From Acidovorax sp. KKS102 (GTDB lineage: Bacteria; Pseudomonadota; Gammaproteobacteria; Burkholderiales; Burkholderiaceae_C), in the NCBI RefSeq assembly GCF_000302535.1, contig NC_018708.1, positions 1,860,001 to 1,924,000 of the forward strand: a stretch of 64,000 nt of DNA, given 5' to 3'. Shown piece by piece: positions 1 to 8,459 of this stretch; position 1 is the first letter of the stretch, and the number at the start of each line of letters is the position of its first letter. The notes beneath the pieces are model-generated. The model had not been told where the DNA came from. It was given only the letters and a program-made list of their open reading frames with translations, and ran no database searches. A program made the position numbers and the translations under genes.

Positions 1-6
1 AACCGA

Positions 7-534
7 ATGAAAAAAACGCTCATCACCCTGCTTCTCATCGCCGCCGCCGTTCCCGCAGTCCAGGCGCAAGACCGCATCTACCGTTGCGGCAACGAATACA
101 CCAACAACGCGCAGCAGGCCAAGGAGCGTGGCTGCAAGCTGGTCGAAGGGGGCAATGTCACCGTGGTTCAAGGCACCCGCCCGGCGTCTGCCGCAGCCCC
201 AGCCGCCGGCGGTGGTGGCGCGGCAGCCCCATCGTCCGCGACCTCGCCCGCCAACGCTCCGCGCGTCAGCAACAACGAGCAAAAGTCCCGCGACTCGGAT
301 GCCCGCGCCATTCTGGAGTCCGAGCTGCGCAAGGCGGAAACGCGCCATGCCGAGCTGCTCAAGGAATACAACAACGGCGCGCCCGAGCGCAATGCGCTGG
401 ATCTGCGCAACCCCCAGCGCTACACCGAGCGCACGGCCGAACTCAAGGCGAGCCTCGCCCGCAGCGAGAGCGACATTGCAGGGATCAAGCGCGAGATTGC
501 CCGCCTGCCCGCGCCCGCAGCGCCCACTAACTGA
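7..534 (+). CDS. Secreted DUF4124-like protein, 175 aa
   Basis: Small exported protein of unknown function. Residues 1-20 form a clear signal peptide (two Lys, a Leu/Ala hydrophobic core, AQA-type cleavage near residue 20). The start of the mature part (DRIYRCGNEYTNN) resembles the DUF4124 pattern, with a Cys pair at about residues 27 and 43. An Ala/Pro/Gly-rich linker (about 59-85) leads to a charged helical, probably coiled-coil tail. It lies 15 bases before ntrB in the same direction, so it is probably co-transcribed with the nitrogen regulators. The true left flank is outside the window. Confidence 0.85.
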   Translation: MKKTLITLLLIAAAVPAVQAQDRIYRCGNEYTNNAQQAKERGCKLVEGGNVTVVQGTRPASAAAPAAGGGGAAAPSSATSPANAPRVSNNEQKSRDSDARAILESELRKAETRHAELLKEYNNGAPERNALDLRNPQRYTERTAELKASLARSESDIAGIKREIARLPAPAAPTN

Positions 535-549
535 CAACGGCGACAGCGC

Positions 550-1641
550 GTGAGTGCCCCTTCTTTTCCCGACCTGCCCGGCACTGACACCGGGCGTTTT
601 CATTCCCTGGACCTGATGTCCACCCTGGTGGCCGTGCTGCGTGCGGATGATGGTGCCGTGCAGTTTGCCAACGCCGCCCTGGAAAACACACTGGGCCTCT
701 CGCGCCGCACCCTGGAAGGGGCGGACTTTTCCACCTTCTTCACCGACCCCGCCTTGCTGCAGACTGCCCTGGCGGGCGCCCGGGGCAAAGACTTTGCCGC
801 GCTGCGCTACGAGGCCAGCCTGAAACGCCTGCACCAGGACCCGGTACCTGTGCATGTCAATGTGGCCGATGCCGAGCAGGTGGGCGAAATCCTGGTAGAG
901 CTGTGGCCGCTGGAGCAGCAGGCCCGCCAAGACCGCGAAGAGCGCCTGCGCGATCAGGCCCAGGCCAACAAGGAGCTGATCCGCAACTTGGCCCATGAGA
1001 TCAAGAACCCGCTGGGCGGCATTCGGGGCGCGGCGCAACTGCTGGAGATGGAGCTCGACAACCGCGAACTCACCGAATACACCCAGGTCATCATCCACGA
1101 GGCCGACCGCCTGCAAAGCCTGGTGGACCGGTTGCTAGCCCCCCACCGCCACCCGCATCTGGTGGGCGACGTGAACATCCACGAGGTGTGCGAGCGGGTG
1201 CGCTCGCTCGTGCTGGTCGAATACCCGCAGGGCCTCAAGGTACAGCGCGACTACGACACCTCCATTCCTGAGTTTCGCGGGGACCGTGCGCAGCTCATTC
1301 AGGCGGTGCTGAACATCGTGCAAAACGCGGCCCAGGCGTTGTCAGAGCGTATCGCCAAGGGCGATGCCGTGATCACGCTGCGCACACGTGTGGCCCGCCA
1401 GGTCACGTTCGGTCGGCAACGCTATCGGCTGGCACTGGAATTGCATGTCATCGACAACGGACCGGGCGTACCCGATGCCATCAAGGAGCGGATTTTTTAC
1501 CCCTTGGTGTCGGGTCGGGACGGCGGATCAGGGCTGGGGCTGACGTTGGCGCAAACCTTCGTGCAGCGACACCACGGGTTGATCGAATGCGACAGCGTAC
1601 CGGGTCGCACCGACTTCCGAATCCTGATCCCCTTGCCTTGA
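550..1641 (+). CDS. glnL: Nitrogen regulation sensor kinase NtrB (GlnL)
   Basis: Cytosolic histidine kinase that phosphorylates or dephosphorylates NtrC according to nitrogen state, relayed by PII. A PAS-like domain covers about residues 20-110. The H-box NLAHEIKNPLGG carries the phosphoacceptor His149, the N-box has Asn259 (NIVQNAAQAL), the G1 box is DNGPGVP (302-308) and the G2 box GGSGLGL (325-331). There are no membrane segments and the length of 363 aa is normal for NtrB. I use the GTG at 550; the ATG at 616 is a weaker alternative that would cut into the PAS region. ntrC follows 51 bases later, so the two form an operon. Confidence 0.95.
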   Translation: MSAPSFPDLPGTDTGRFHSLDLMSTLVAVLRADDGAVQFANAALENTLGLSRRTLEGADFSTFFTDPALLQTALAGARGKDFAALRYEASLKRLHQDPVPVHVNVADAEQVGEILVELWPLEQQARQDREERLRDQAQANKELIRNLAHEIKNPLGGIRGAAQLLEMELDNRELTEYTQVIIHEADRLQSLVDRLLAPHRHPHLVGDVNIHEVCERVRSLVLVEYPQGLKVQRDYDTSIPEFRGDRAQLIQAVLNIVQNAAQALSERIAKGDAVITLRTRVARQVTFGRQRYRLALELHVIDNGPGVPDAIKERIFYPLVSGRDGGSGLGLTLAQTFVQRHHGLIECDSVPGRTDFRILIPLP

Positions 1642-1692
1642 CAGCGCACGACGGTCCCTGACACGCAACCACAGGGAAGGTAAGAAAAACAT

Positions 1693-3330
<1,638 letters not shown>

Positions 3331-3342
3331 AAATGGCCGCAG

Positions 3343-3386
3343 GTGCTTGTTTATCATGCCTCTGCAGCTATTGAAATCATAGCAAT
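3343..3386. repeat. Palindromic intergenic repeat (Comamonadaceae-type)
   Basis: The sequence runs from a gtgctt half through a spacer to gctat-tgaaatc-atagc (3367-3383), a 5-bp inverted repeat. The same arrangement recurs at 10945-10985, 28781-28823, 55549-55586 and 55872-55898. It lies in the 228-base gap after ntrC, which otherwise holds only the promoter region of the next gene. Confidence 0.6.
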
Positions 3387-3558
3387 TCAAGGTGCTACTA
3401 CCTCGCCGGTGGCATCGCTGTAACACGGCCCTGATGCGCGTTGCCCATCGCACCGCATGGCGGGCCACGTCCTACATGTAGGCCCTCCCTGGGCCGACCT
3501 GGCACTTCGGAGGTGGCTTCAACAATGAAGTCACTGTCAACCAACCGGAGATGTTCCT

Positions 3559-4506
3559 ATGTCGGATTTCAACGATGCCAACCGTGACCCTTTGACCAAT
3601 GAGCCGGGCGCTCACCCTGTCGGAACGGGCGTGGGTGCAGCCCTGGGTGGCGCTGCTGCCGGCGCTGCTGCTGGTGCTTTCGGCGGCCCGGTCGGCGCTG
3701 CCATTGGTGGCGTAGCTGGGGCTGTGGCCGGCGGCCTGGCTGGCAAGGCGGCTGCCGAGGCCGTCAACCCCACCGAAGAAGACGCTTACTGGCGCGAAAC
3801 CTACCACCGCGAGCCCTACTACGTGGGCGGCCGCACGTACGACCAATACCGTCCCGCCTATGAGCTGGGCTGGTCGTCTGTGGGCCGCTACGAGGGCGAC
3901 TTTGACGCCATCGAGCCGCGCCTGGCGGACGACTGGCGCGCACGCCATGGCAGCGACGGCCTGGCCTGGACCGATGTGCGCCCCGCCACCCGTGCGGCGT
4001 GGGAGCGCGCCGCCAACCGCACTGCGCTCGCCACCGACCGCCCAATGGACGTGATCGACGCCGAGGATGTGGTCGATGTACTCAATGACCTGCTGGAGTC
4101 TGCACGCGATGGCGAGTACGGCTTCCATGCCTGCGCGGAGCATGCCGAGTCGGGCCAGCTCAAGGGCATCTTCCAGCGCCACTCGCGTGAATGCGCCGCT
4201 GCCGCTGTCGAGCTGGAGCATGAGATTCGCCGCCTGAATGGCGACCCTGCACAGGGCGGCACGGTGGCAGGTGCGCTGCACCGGGGCTGGGTGTCGGTGA
4301 AGACTGCACTCTCCACCCGCGACGACAAGGCCGTGCTGGAAGAATGCGAGCGTGGCGAGCACGCTGCGGTAGCCCGCTACCGCAAGGCGTTGAAGGCGAC
4401 GCTGCCTGCCGATGTGCGCGCGCTGGTGGAGCGCCAGGCACAAGGCGCCCAGCGCAACCACGACGAGGTGCGTGCGCTGCGCGACGGGTTCTCGCCACGG
4501 CCCTGA
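3559..4506 (+). CDS. PA2169-like protein with glycine-zipper N-terminus
   Basis: Protein of 315 aa with three parts. Residues 15-75 are a Gly/Ala-rich glycine-zipper-like stretch that may associate with membrane. A middle part (about 75-165) is Tyr/Arg-rich and of unknown role. The C-terminal part (about 170-310) resembles the PA2169/DUF2383 four-helix, ferritin-like domain (DVLNDLLESARDGEYGF, then CAEHAESGQLK). Such proteins are often stress-related, but no reaction is established. A ribosome-binding site (CCGGAG) precedes ATG 3559. A strong terminator follows at 4584. Confidence 0.85.
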   Translation: MSDFNDANRDPLTNEPGAHPVGTGVGAALGGAAAGAAAGAFGGPVGAAIGGVAGAVAGGLAGKAAAEAVNPTEEDAYWRETYHREPYYVGGRTYDQYRPAYELGWSSVGRYEGDFDAIEPRLADDWRARHGSDGLAWTDVRPATRAAWERAANRTALATDRPMDVIDAEDVVDVLNDLLESARDGEYGFHACAEHAESGQLKGIFQRHSRECAAAAVELEHEIRRLNGDPAQGGTVAGALHRGWVSVKTALSTRDDKAVLEECERGEHAAVARYRKALKATLPADVRALVERQAQGAQRNHDEVRALRDGFSPRP

Positions 4507-4583
4507 TCTCAGGGGCCAAGGGCGTCCCTGGGGGAAGCCACGCCTGAGATGGCGCCTGTGCTGCACCTGAGGGTTGCCCCCAG

Positions 4584-4621
4584 AAAAAAGGCTGCCAGAG
4601 GAATACTCTGACAGCCTTTTT
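4584..4621. terminator. Bidirectional intrinsic terminator
   Basis: A near-perfect stem (aaggctgccagag paired with ctctgacagcctt, loop gaata) has an A-run on the left and a T-run on the right. It can therefore end both the plus-strand PA2169-like gene and the convergent minus-strand xth gene. Confidence 0.9.
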
Positions 4622-4672
4622 GCGTTGCTTGCGGGCAGCCTGAGGACTGCAGCCGAGCGGTCGTATTACGTA

Positions 4673-5452
4673 TCAGGCGCTCATCGTGACCACCACCGGC
4701 GCGTGGTCGCTGGGCTGCGGGTTCTTGCGCGGGGCGCGGTCCACCACGCAGGCCGTTACTGTGGGCTTGAGCGCTTCGCTCACCAGGATGTGATCGATGC
4801 GCAGGCCCCGGTTTTTCTGGAAGCCCAGCATGCGGTAGTCCCACCACGAATAGCTTTTTTCGGGCTGCTCGAACATGCGGAAGGCATCGGTCAGTCCCAA
4901 CGCCAGTAGCGCCTGGAAGTGGTTGCGCTCTTCGGTCGTGTGGTGGATGGTCTCGCGCAGGCCTTCGGGGTCGTACGAGTCGCGGTCTTCAGGCGCCACA
5001 TTGAAGTCGCCCACCAGCACCAGGCGGGGGTGGGCCGCCATCTCGGCGCGCACCATGTCCTGCAGGGCCTGCAGCCAGCGCATCTTGTAGGCAAACTTTT
5101 CCGAGCCCGGCTCCTGGCCGTTGACGAAGTAGCCGTTGAGCAGGCGCAGCGGGCCTGTGGGCGTGTCCAGCGTGGCCGCGATGACGCGGGCCTGCTCGTC
5201 TCCAAAGTCAGGGATGTTGCGCACCACGTCGCGCAACGGGTGGCGGCTCAGGATGGCCACGCCGTTGTAGGTCTTCTGGCCGAAGGCGACGGCTTCGTAG
5301 CCCGCCTCTTTCAGCGCGTCGTGCGGAAACTTGTCGTCGGTGAGCTTGAGCTCCTGCAGGCACAGGGCATCGACCGGGTTGGCGGCCAGCCAGGCCAGCA
5401 CCTGGGGCAGGCGCACCGACAGGGAGTTCACGTTCCAGGTGGCAATTTGCAT
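4673..5452 (-). CDS. xth: Exodeoxyribonuclease III (AP endonuclease)
   Basis: Base-excision-repair nuclease of the endonuclease/exonuclease/phosphatase fold: cuts 5' of abasic sites and has 3'-5' exonuclease activity. Family motifs are complete: TWNVNSLSVRL at the N-terminus, metal-binding Glu in CLQELKL, VGDFNVAPEDRD, RIDHILVS, and the catalytic His in SDHAPVVV near the C-terminus. The length of 259 aa is normal. It is the last recognisable host gene; phage-like genes begin within 120 bases of its start codon, so the integration site is probably just upstream of xth and its promoter may now be partly phage sequence. Confidence 0.95.
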   Translation of the reverse strand: MQIATWNVNSLSVRLPQVLAWLAANPVDALCLQELKLTDDKFPHDALKEAGYEAVAFGQKTYNGVAILSRHPLRDVVRNIPDFGDEQARVIAATLDTPTGPLRLLNGYFVNGQEPGSEKFAYKMRWLQALQDMVRAEMAAHPRLVLVGDFNVAPEDRDSYDPEGLRETIHHTTEERNHFQALLALGLTDAFRMFEQPEKSYSWWDYRMLGFQKNRGLRIDHILVSEALKPTVTACVVDRAPRKNPQPSDHAPVVVTMSA

Positions 5453-5513
5453 TGGTTGAAAAATCTCTTTTAGATCAATGGGTTGTCGGCTTGATGGTGC
5501 TGATTTTTTGGCT

Positions 5514-5556
5514 GGCTACCCACCTAGCTACCCGAATTTTGTGCCCTTGGGTAGCC
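5514..5556. repeat. Repeated GCTACCC boxes at the left prophage edge
   Basis: Two direct copies (ggctaccc at 5514, gctaccc at 5527) and one inverted copy (gggtagcc at 5549) lie between xth and the excisionase-like gene. Such spacing suits arm-type integrase or excisionase binding sites, so this may be part of attL. No matching right end is in the window and no tRNA gene is present here. Confidence 0.45.
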
Positions 5557-5569
5557 GTGTTGGAAGGGC

Positions 5570-5767
5570 CTAGCCGGCATTGTCGCCGCACCGAGACTCC
5601 AAGTAGTCGTGGATGCTTTTCGCGGTGATCCGGCTGGCACGCTTGCCGACTTTCACCAGCTTCAAATGCTTGTCCTTGACCAGCCGGTAGATGGTTGCGC
5701 GTGAGACATCGAGCTTTGCAGCGGCGTGGTTGATTTGATAGGCGAGGGGGTGTTGTGCGGTGTTCAT
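5570..5767 (-). CDS. Excisionase-like helix-turn-helix protein
   Basis: A 65-aa DNA-binding protein. Residues 12-55 form an AlpA/excisionase-type (HTH_17) winged helix: INHAAAKLDVSRATIYRLVK followed by a basic wing (KVGKRASRI). These proteins bend DNA and direct phage excision. Its position as the outermost gene next to the putative attachment region supports that role. Its ATG overlaps the stop of the upstream gene (ATGA), so it is translated last in a coupled five-gene set that starts with the radical-SAM gene. An integrase is not visible in the window. Confidence 0.75.
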   Translation of the reverse strand: MNTAQHPLAYQINHAAAKLDVSRATIYRLVKDKHLKLVKVGKRASRITAKSIHDYLESRCGDNAG

Positions 5768-5973
5768 GTTGTTCTGGCTCCTGGCAATTCGCCGGTAGCG
5801 GGTAAGGCGAAGTACGCGGCGCCCGCATCGGTGGGGCGGTGGTCGATCCCTTGGAGCAGGCCCTTGCGGTGCAGGGCTTGCAGGGTGCGGGGGTCTTTGG
5901 AGGGCGTCTGCCCCACCGTTGCGCGCCACAGCGCGTTGCGCTGGGCGGGCGAGAGGGAGGGGCGTTTGGTCAT
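5764..5973 (-). CDS. Small phage protein, winged-helix-like, 69 aa
   Basis: Hypothetical protein. The pattern RTLQALHRKGLLQGIDHRPT followed by DAGAAYF looks like a short winged-helix recognition segment (helix plus 'T.aG...' wing), common in small phage proteins that resemble DNA-binding domains. No catalytic residues are visible. It overlaps the genes on both sides by 4 bases, indicating translational coupling. Confidence 0.7.
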   Translation of the reverse strand: MTKRPSLSPAQRNALWRATVGQTPSKDPRTLQALHRKGLLQGIDHRPTDAGAAYFALPATGELPGARTT

Positions 5974-6437
5974 GGCGACAGACCCATTTCCCGCAGGTGG
6001 CGGTCGGCGGATGCATTGATGGCCGTGGCCACCGCCGCGCGTGCCTCGCGCTCCAGCTGGGGCAGGAAGTCGGCACGCTTGGCTGCCAGAAGGCGCAGGC
6101 CGGCGAGGATGTCCGGGTGCAGCTCAAGGTGGTCAAGCGCCGGGTCGAGAATCTGATTCTTGTCCCAGCAGATGACGTAGCACATGCCACCGAGCACGCG
6201 GCCATGAAAGTTCGGCGCCGTGCGCAGCAGCTTCGCCAGATGGTTGTAGAGCACCTGCAGATGCTTCGGGTTGTCGCTGTCGAAACTCTCATCTTTGTCG
6301 TTGAGGAACTTGCCCAAATCCTGCGGCGCGCCGTGGATCGGCCAGGGCCCTCCCCAGCGTTCGTCAATGGTGTCCAGCAGGCACAGCAATTCGCCGCCTG
6401 CGTCGATGTCACGGGTTGAAGGTTTTGCCATCTTCAT
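5970..6437 (-). CDS. Conserved phage hypothetical protein, 155 aa
   Basis: No recognised function. Mostly helical and soluble, with a Trp/Pro-rich segment (RWGGPWPIHG) near residue 30. The start at 6437 is chosen because GGAGG lies 9 bases upstream; the longer open frame to 6782 runs through the neighbouring genes. It sits in the coupled operon between the Cys-rich small protein and the winged-helix-like protein. Confidence 0.75.
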   Translation of the reverse strand: MKMAKPSTRDIDAGGELLCLLDTIDERWGGPWPIHGAPQDLGKFLNDKDESFDSDNPKHLQVLYNHLAKLLRTAPNFHGRVLGGMCYVICWDKNQILDPALDHLELHPDILAGLRLLAAKRADFLPQLEREARAAVATAINASADRHLREMGLSP

Positions 6438-6640
6438 GGTTTCTTTCCTCCCTGCCGCTTCCGCAGCCAGGTGAAGTGCGGCGGATCTCCCGCCTGTTGA
6501 TACTGGGTCCACAGAGCTGCGCCATCTGGGCACCGCTCCCTTGAACCAGGGGCAGTGCCGGCGGCGCGGCAGGTGGGGCAGTTGGAGTGGTGTGCCTGGT
6601 AGGCCGCATCGGCGGCGTGCCAGTCTGGGGCGGTGCTCAT
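6434..6640 (-). CDS. Small Cys-containing phage protein, 68 aa
   Basis: Hypothetical protein with a possible zinc-binding CPTC pair at residues 21-24 and a further Cys at 37. The C-terminus is basic (WLRKRQGGKKP). Start and stop overlap both neighbours by 4 bases, so it is coupled to the upstream radical-SAM gene. Function unknown; a nucleic-acid-binding accessory is possible but not shown. Confidence 0.7.
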   Translation of the reverse strand: MSTAPDWHAADAAYQAHHSNCPTCRAAGTAPGSRERCPDGAALWTQYQQAGDPPHFTWLRKRQGGKKP

Positions 6641-7569
6641 GCCGTGCAGCGCGGCGCGTGCACGATGGGGATGCTTCGGCCAATGCTGGGCCGTGCCAAT
6701 TCGGGGTTGTTGCGCATCCACTCCTGAACGAACCACAGTTGCCCGCAGCCGCCGCCAATGTCGTCCTGCCCCGCAGGGTCAAAACAGCGTGTGGGGTAGC
6801 CGTATGCGTTCAGCTTCTCCATGAAGTCCGTAGCCAACTGGCGTTGCCGGATGTTCGCGGCCGCCACTGACTCGTCGCGCTCACACACCACGCTGATGGT
6901 GGCCTGCCAGAACATCGGATTGAAAATCTGATAGATGCGCTCGGCATCTTCATGGGATGTATTGCGGTCGTGAGCGCAGTAGTTGAAAAATGGCTCTCTT
7001 CCTGTGGCTCGAAACCAGAGTTCGCCCTCTTTCGCAATTTGCGCGAGAGTCAACTTTGCCTTGAACGGGATCAGTGCATTGCGTGCCTCGTCAGTGCTCT
7101 CATGCACACTGAACTGCAGGCCCACCGTTGGCACTTCGACAGACAGGTCGCGCACCCGCTCGTAGTCCACATCTGGCGCAGAGGTGCTAATGAGCAACGC
7201 GAAGCGCGGGTAGAGCGCATGCAGCTTACGGATTGCGTCCGACAGGCCGCCGAAGTTCAGCAGCGGTTCCCCCATGCTCATGAACATGATCTGGCAGCGC
7301 TGCACAGCCTCGGGGTCAATGCCGCGATCTGCAAACAGGTGCTGGACCTGAGCCACGATTTCATCGCCGGTCAAGCTGCGCACAAACGCATCCCCGGCGC
7401 CGCAGAAGCGACAGCCCACAGGGCACCCGCTTTGAGTGCTGCAGCAGATCACCGTGCGATCCTCATAGGTTGGGTATTTGTAAAGGACGGCTTCTGCCAC
7501 GGCGTTGCCGAAGTCGAACACGTACTTGCTCACGTTTTCATCGCTGGAATCAATTCGTTTGACTTGCAT
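6637..7569 (-). CDS. RlmN/Cfr-like radical-SAM RNA methyltransferase (phage-borne)
   Basis: Predicted radical-SAM enzyme of the RlmN/Cfr class, which methylates adenines in 23S rRNA (A2503) or tRNA. The 4Fe-4S motif is C49-x3-C53-x2-C56 (SGCPVGCRFCGAGD). Cys42, seven residues before the cluster, matches the catalytic Cys118 of E. coli RlmN, and Cys275 in DIGGGCGQLW matches the methyl-carrying Cys355. SAM-site MSMGEPLLN (97-105) and the LQFSVHESTDEARN segment also fit. At 310 aa it lacks most of the N-terminal accessory domain of cellular RlmN (about 380 aa), so its RNA target may differ. It heads a coupled five-gene set ending in the excisionase-like gene. Confidence 0.88.
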   Translation of the reverse strand: MQVKRIDSSDENVSKYVFDFGNAVAEAVLYKYPTYEDRTVICCSTQSGCPVGCRFCGAGDAFVRSLTGDEIVAQVQHLFADRGIDPEAVQRCQIMFMSMGEPLLNFGGLSDAIRKLHALYPRFALLISTSAPDVDYERVRDLSVEVPTVGLQFSVHESTDEARNALIPFKAKLTLAQIAKEGELWFRATGREPFFNYCAHDRNTSHEDAERIYQIFNPMFWQATISVVCERDESVAAANIRQRQLATDFMEKLNAYGYPTRCFDPAGQDDIGGGCGQLWFVQEWMRNNPELARPSIGRSIPIVHAPRCTA

Positions 7570-7585
7570 GTCGGTTCTCCAAATA

Positions 7586-7608
7586 AGAAACCCCGCATGA
7601 GCGGGGCT
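7586..7608 (-). terminator. Intrinsic terminator upstream of the RlmN-like gene
   Basis: The stem ccccgc/gcgggg with loop atga (7591-7606) is bordered by an A-rich run, which is a T-run on the minus strand. It would end leftward transcripts before the radical-SAM gene unless they are antiterminated. Confidence 0.6.
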
Positions 7609-7629
7609 GTTGATGGGGTGGGGTGCCTG

Positions 7630-7698
7630 TCAGGCGGTGGGTGGCGGTGATTCCTTGAGGGCGCGGATGGCGTCTAGCCGTTCGTCACTCAGCGCCAT
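7630..7698 (-). CDS. Possible 22-aa peptide or gene remnant
   Basis: A very short frame whose ATG has GGAGG five bases upstream and overlaps the end of the preceding gene. The peptide (MALSDERLDAIRAL...) resembles the beginning of longer phage proteins and may be a truncated remnant. I see no independent evidence that it is functional. Confidence 0.4.
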   Translation of the reverse strand: MALSDERLDAIRALKESPPPTA

Positions 7699-8134
7699 GC
7701 TGGCCTCCGGTGATGCCGCCTTCCCGCAGCGCCTGCGCATCCACCCCGGCCCATGCCTCGGCGCCGCGCTCTGTGAGCTGGGTGAGGTCTGGCATGGGTT
7801 GCGGATCCCGTACTGGCGCAGGCTGTGGGGCGGTGTCACCAAACACAAGCGGGCGGACCAGCTTCAGACGTGGATTGTTCACTTGCCATCCGTTCTCCAC
7901 CTGCCAGCAGTCCACAAATCCAGTGCGCCCGGTTTCGTCGTGCTGCCACATCCACGCCACCGGCTCTCCCGCAGGCTGCGCGCCACGCTCCAGCGCTTCA
8001 ATTGCGGGGGCCAGCAGCCCTTCGGCAATCCGCTTTGAACTGGCTGTGTCACGCACGCCTCCGTTGACCATGTTCTGGTACAAGTGGCGCAGGCTTGCAA
8101 GCACGCTCGGGCTCGGTGTTTTGGTGTCGGTCAT
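7685..8134 (-). CDS. Modular phage protein, 149 aa
   Basis: Hypothetical. Contains two modules also found, in the opposite order, in the gene at 10314-10919: EPVAWMWQHDETGRTGF (about 58-74) and MPDLTQLTERGAEAWAGVDA (about 113-132). They are joined by a Pro/Ala linker. The EPVAxxWQHxETG segment is common in early-region proteins of proteobacterial phages but has no known activity. Start ATG 8134; its 5' end overlaps the upstream gene by 4 bases. Confidence 0.75.
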   Translation of the reverse strand: MTDTKTPSPSVLASLRHLYQNMVNGGVRDTASSKRIAEGLLAPAIEALERGAQPAGEPVAWMWQHDETGRTGFVDCWQVENGWQVNNPRLKLVRPLVFGDTAPQPAPVRDPQPMPDLTQLTERGAEAWAGVDAQALREGGITGGQHGAE

Positions 8135-8289
8135 TGGGTAGCCCTCTGCAAAATTTCGCGCTCCAGTATTTCGACATGCCGCGTCACGTCGTCCCAAAGG
8201 TGATCTGGCAATGACTTGCCCACGGTGAGCATTGCGCTTTCCATAGCGGACAGCAGGCGCATCATTGAGAGCAGTTCTTTTGTGGTCAT
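8131..8289 (-). CDS. Small helical phage protein, 52 aa
   Basis: Unrecognised. Predicted to be almost entirely helical with two Met-rich turns (LLSMMRLLSAMESAML). Both ends overlap neighbouring genes by 4 bases, which supports it as a translated member of the operon. Confidence 0.65.
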   Translation of the reverse strand: MTTKELLSMMRLLSAMESAMLTVGKSLPDHLWDDVTRHVEILEREILQRATQ

Positions 8290-8459
8290 TTGGTGTCTCC
8301 TTGGTGGGTGGCGCGATCCTTGGGCTGCGCGTGCTTCTGGTGCCATTCCAAGGCGCCGTCTTCGGTGCCGAAGTAGACGTGGTACGCCACGCCTGGGATC
8401 ACGGCGCCAGCGAACACGGCACAAAGGAAGGTGGCTCCGATGATTGCGAGCGCGCTCAT
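8286..8459 (-). CDS. Small single-pass membrane protein, 57 aa
   Basis: The N-terminal 25 residues (MSALAIIGATFLCAVFAGAV and onward) form one membrane segment; the remainder is hydrophilic and charged. Short open frame supported by 4-base overlaps with both neighbours. Function unknown. Confidence 0.65.
   Translation of the reverse strand: MSALAIIGATFLCAVFAGAVIPGVAYHVYFGTEDGALEWHQKHAQPKDRATHQGDTK

Noticed and set aside
5453..5570. tRNA gene as the integration site
   Set aside because: No cloverleaf or CCA-type 3' end could be found in the gap between xth and the first phage gene.
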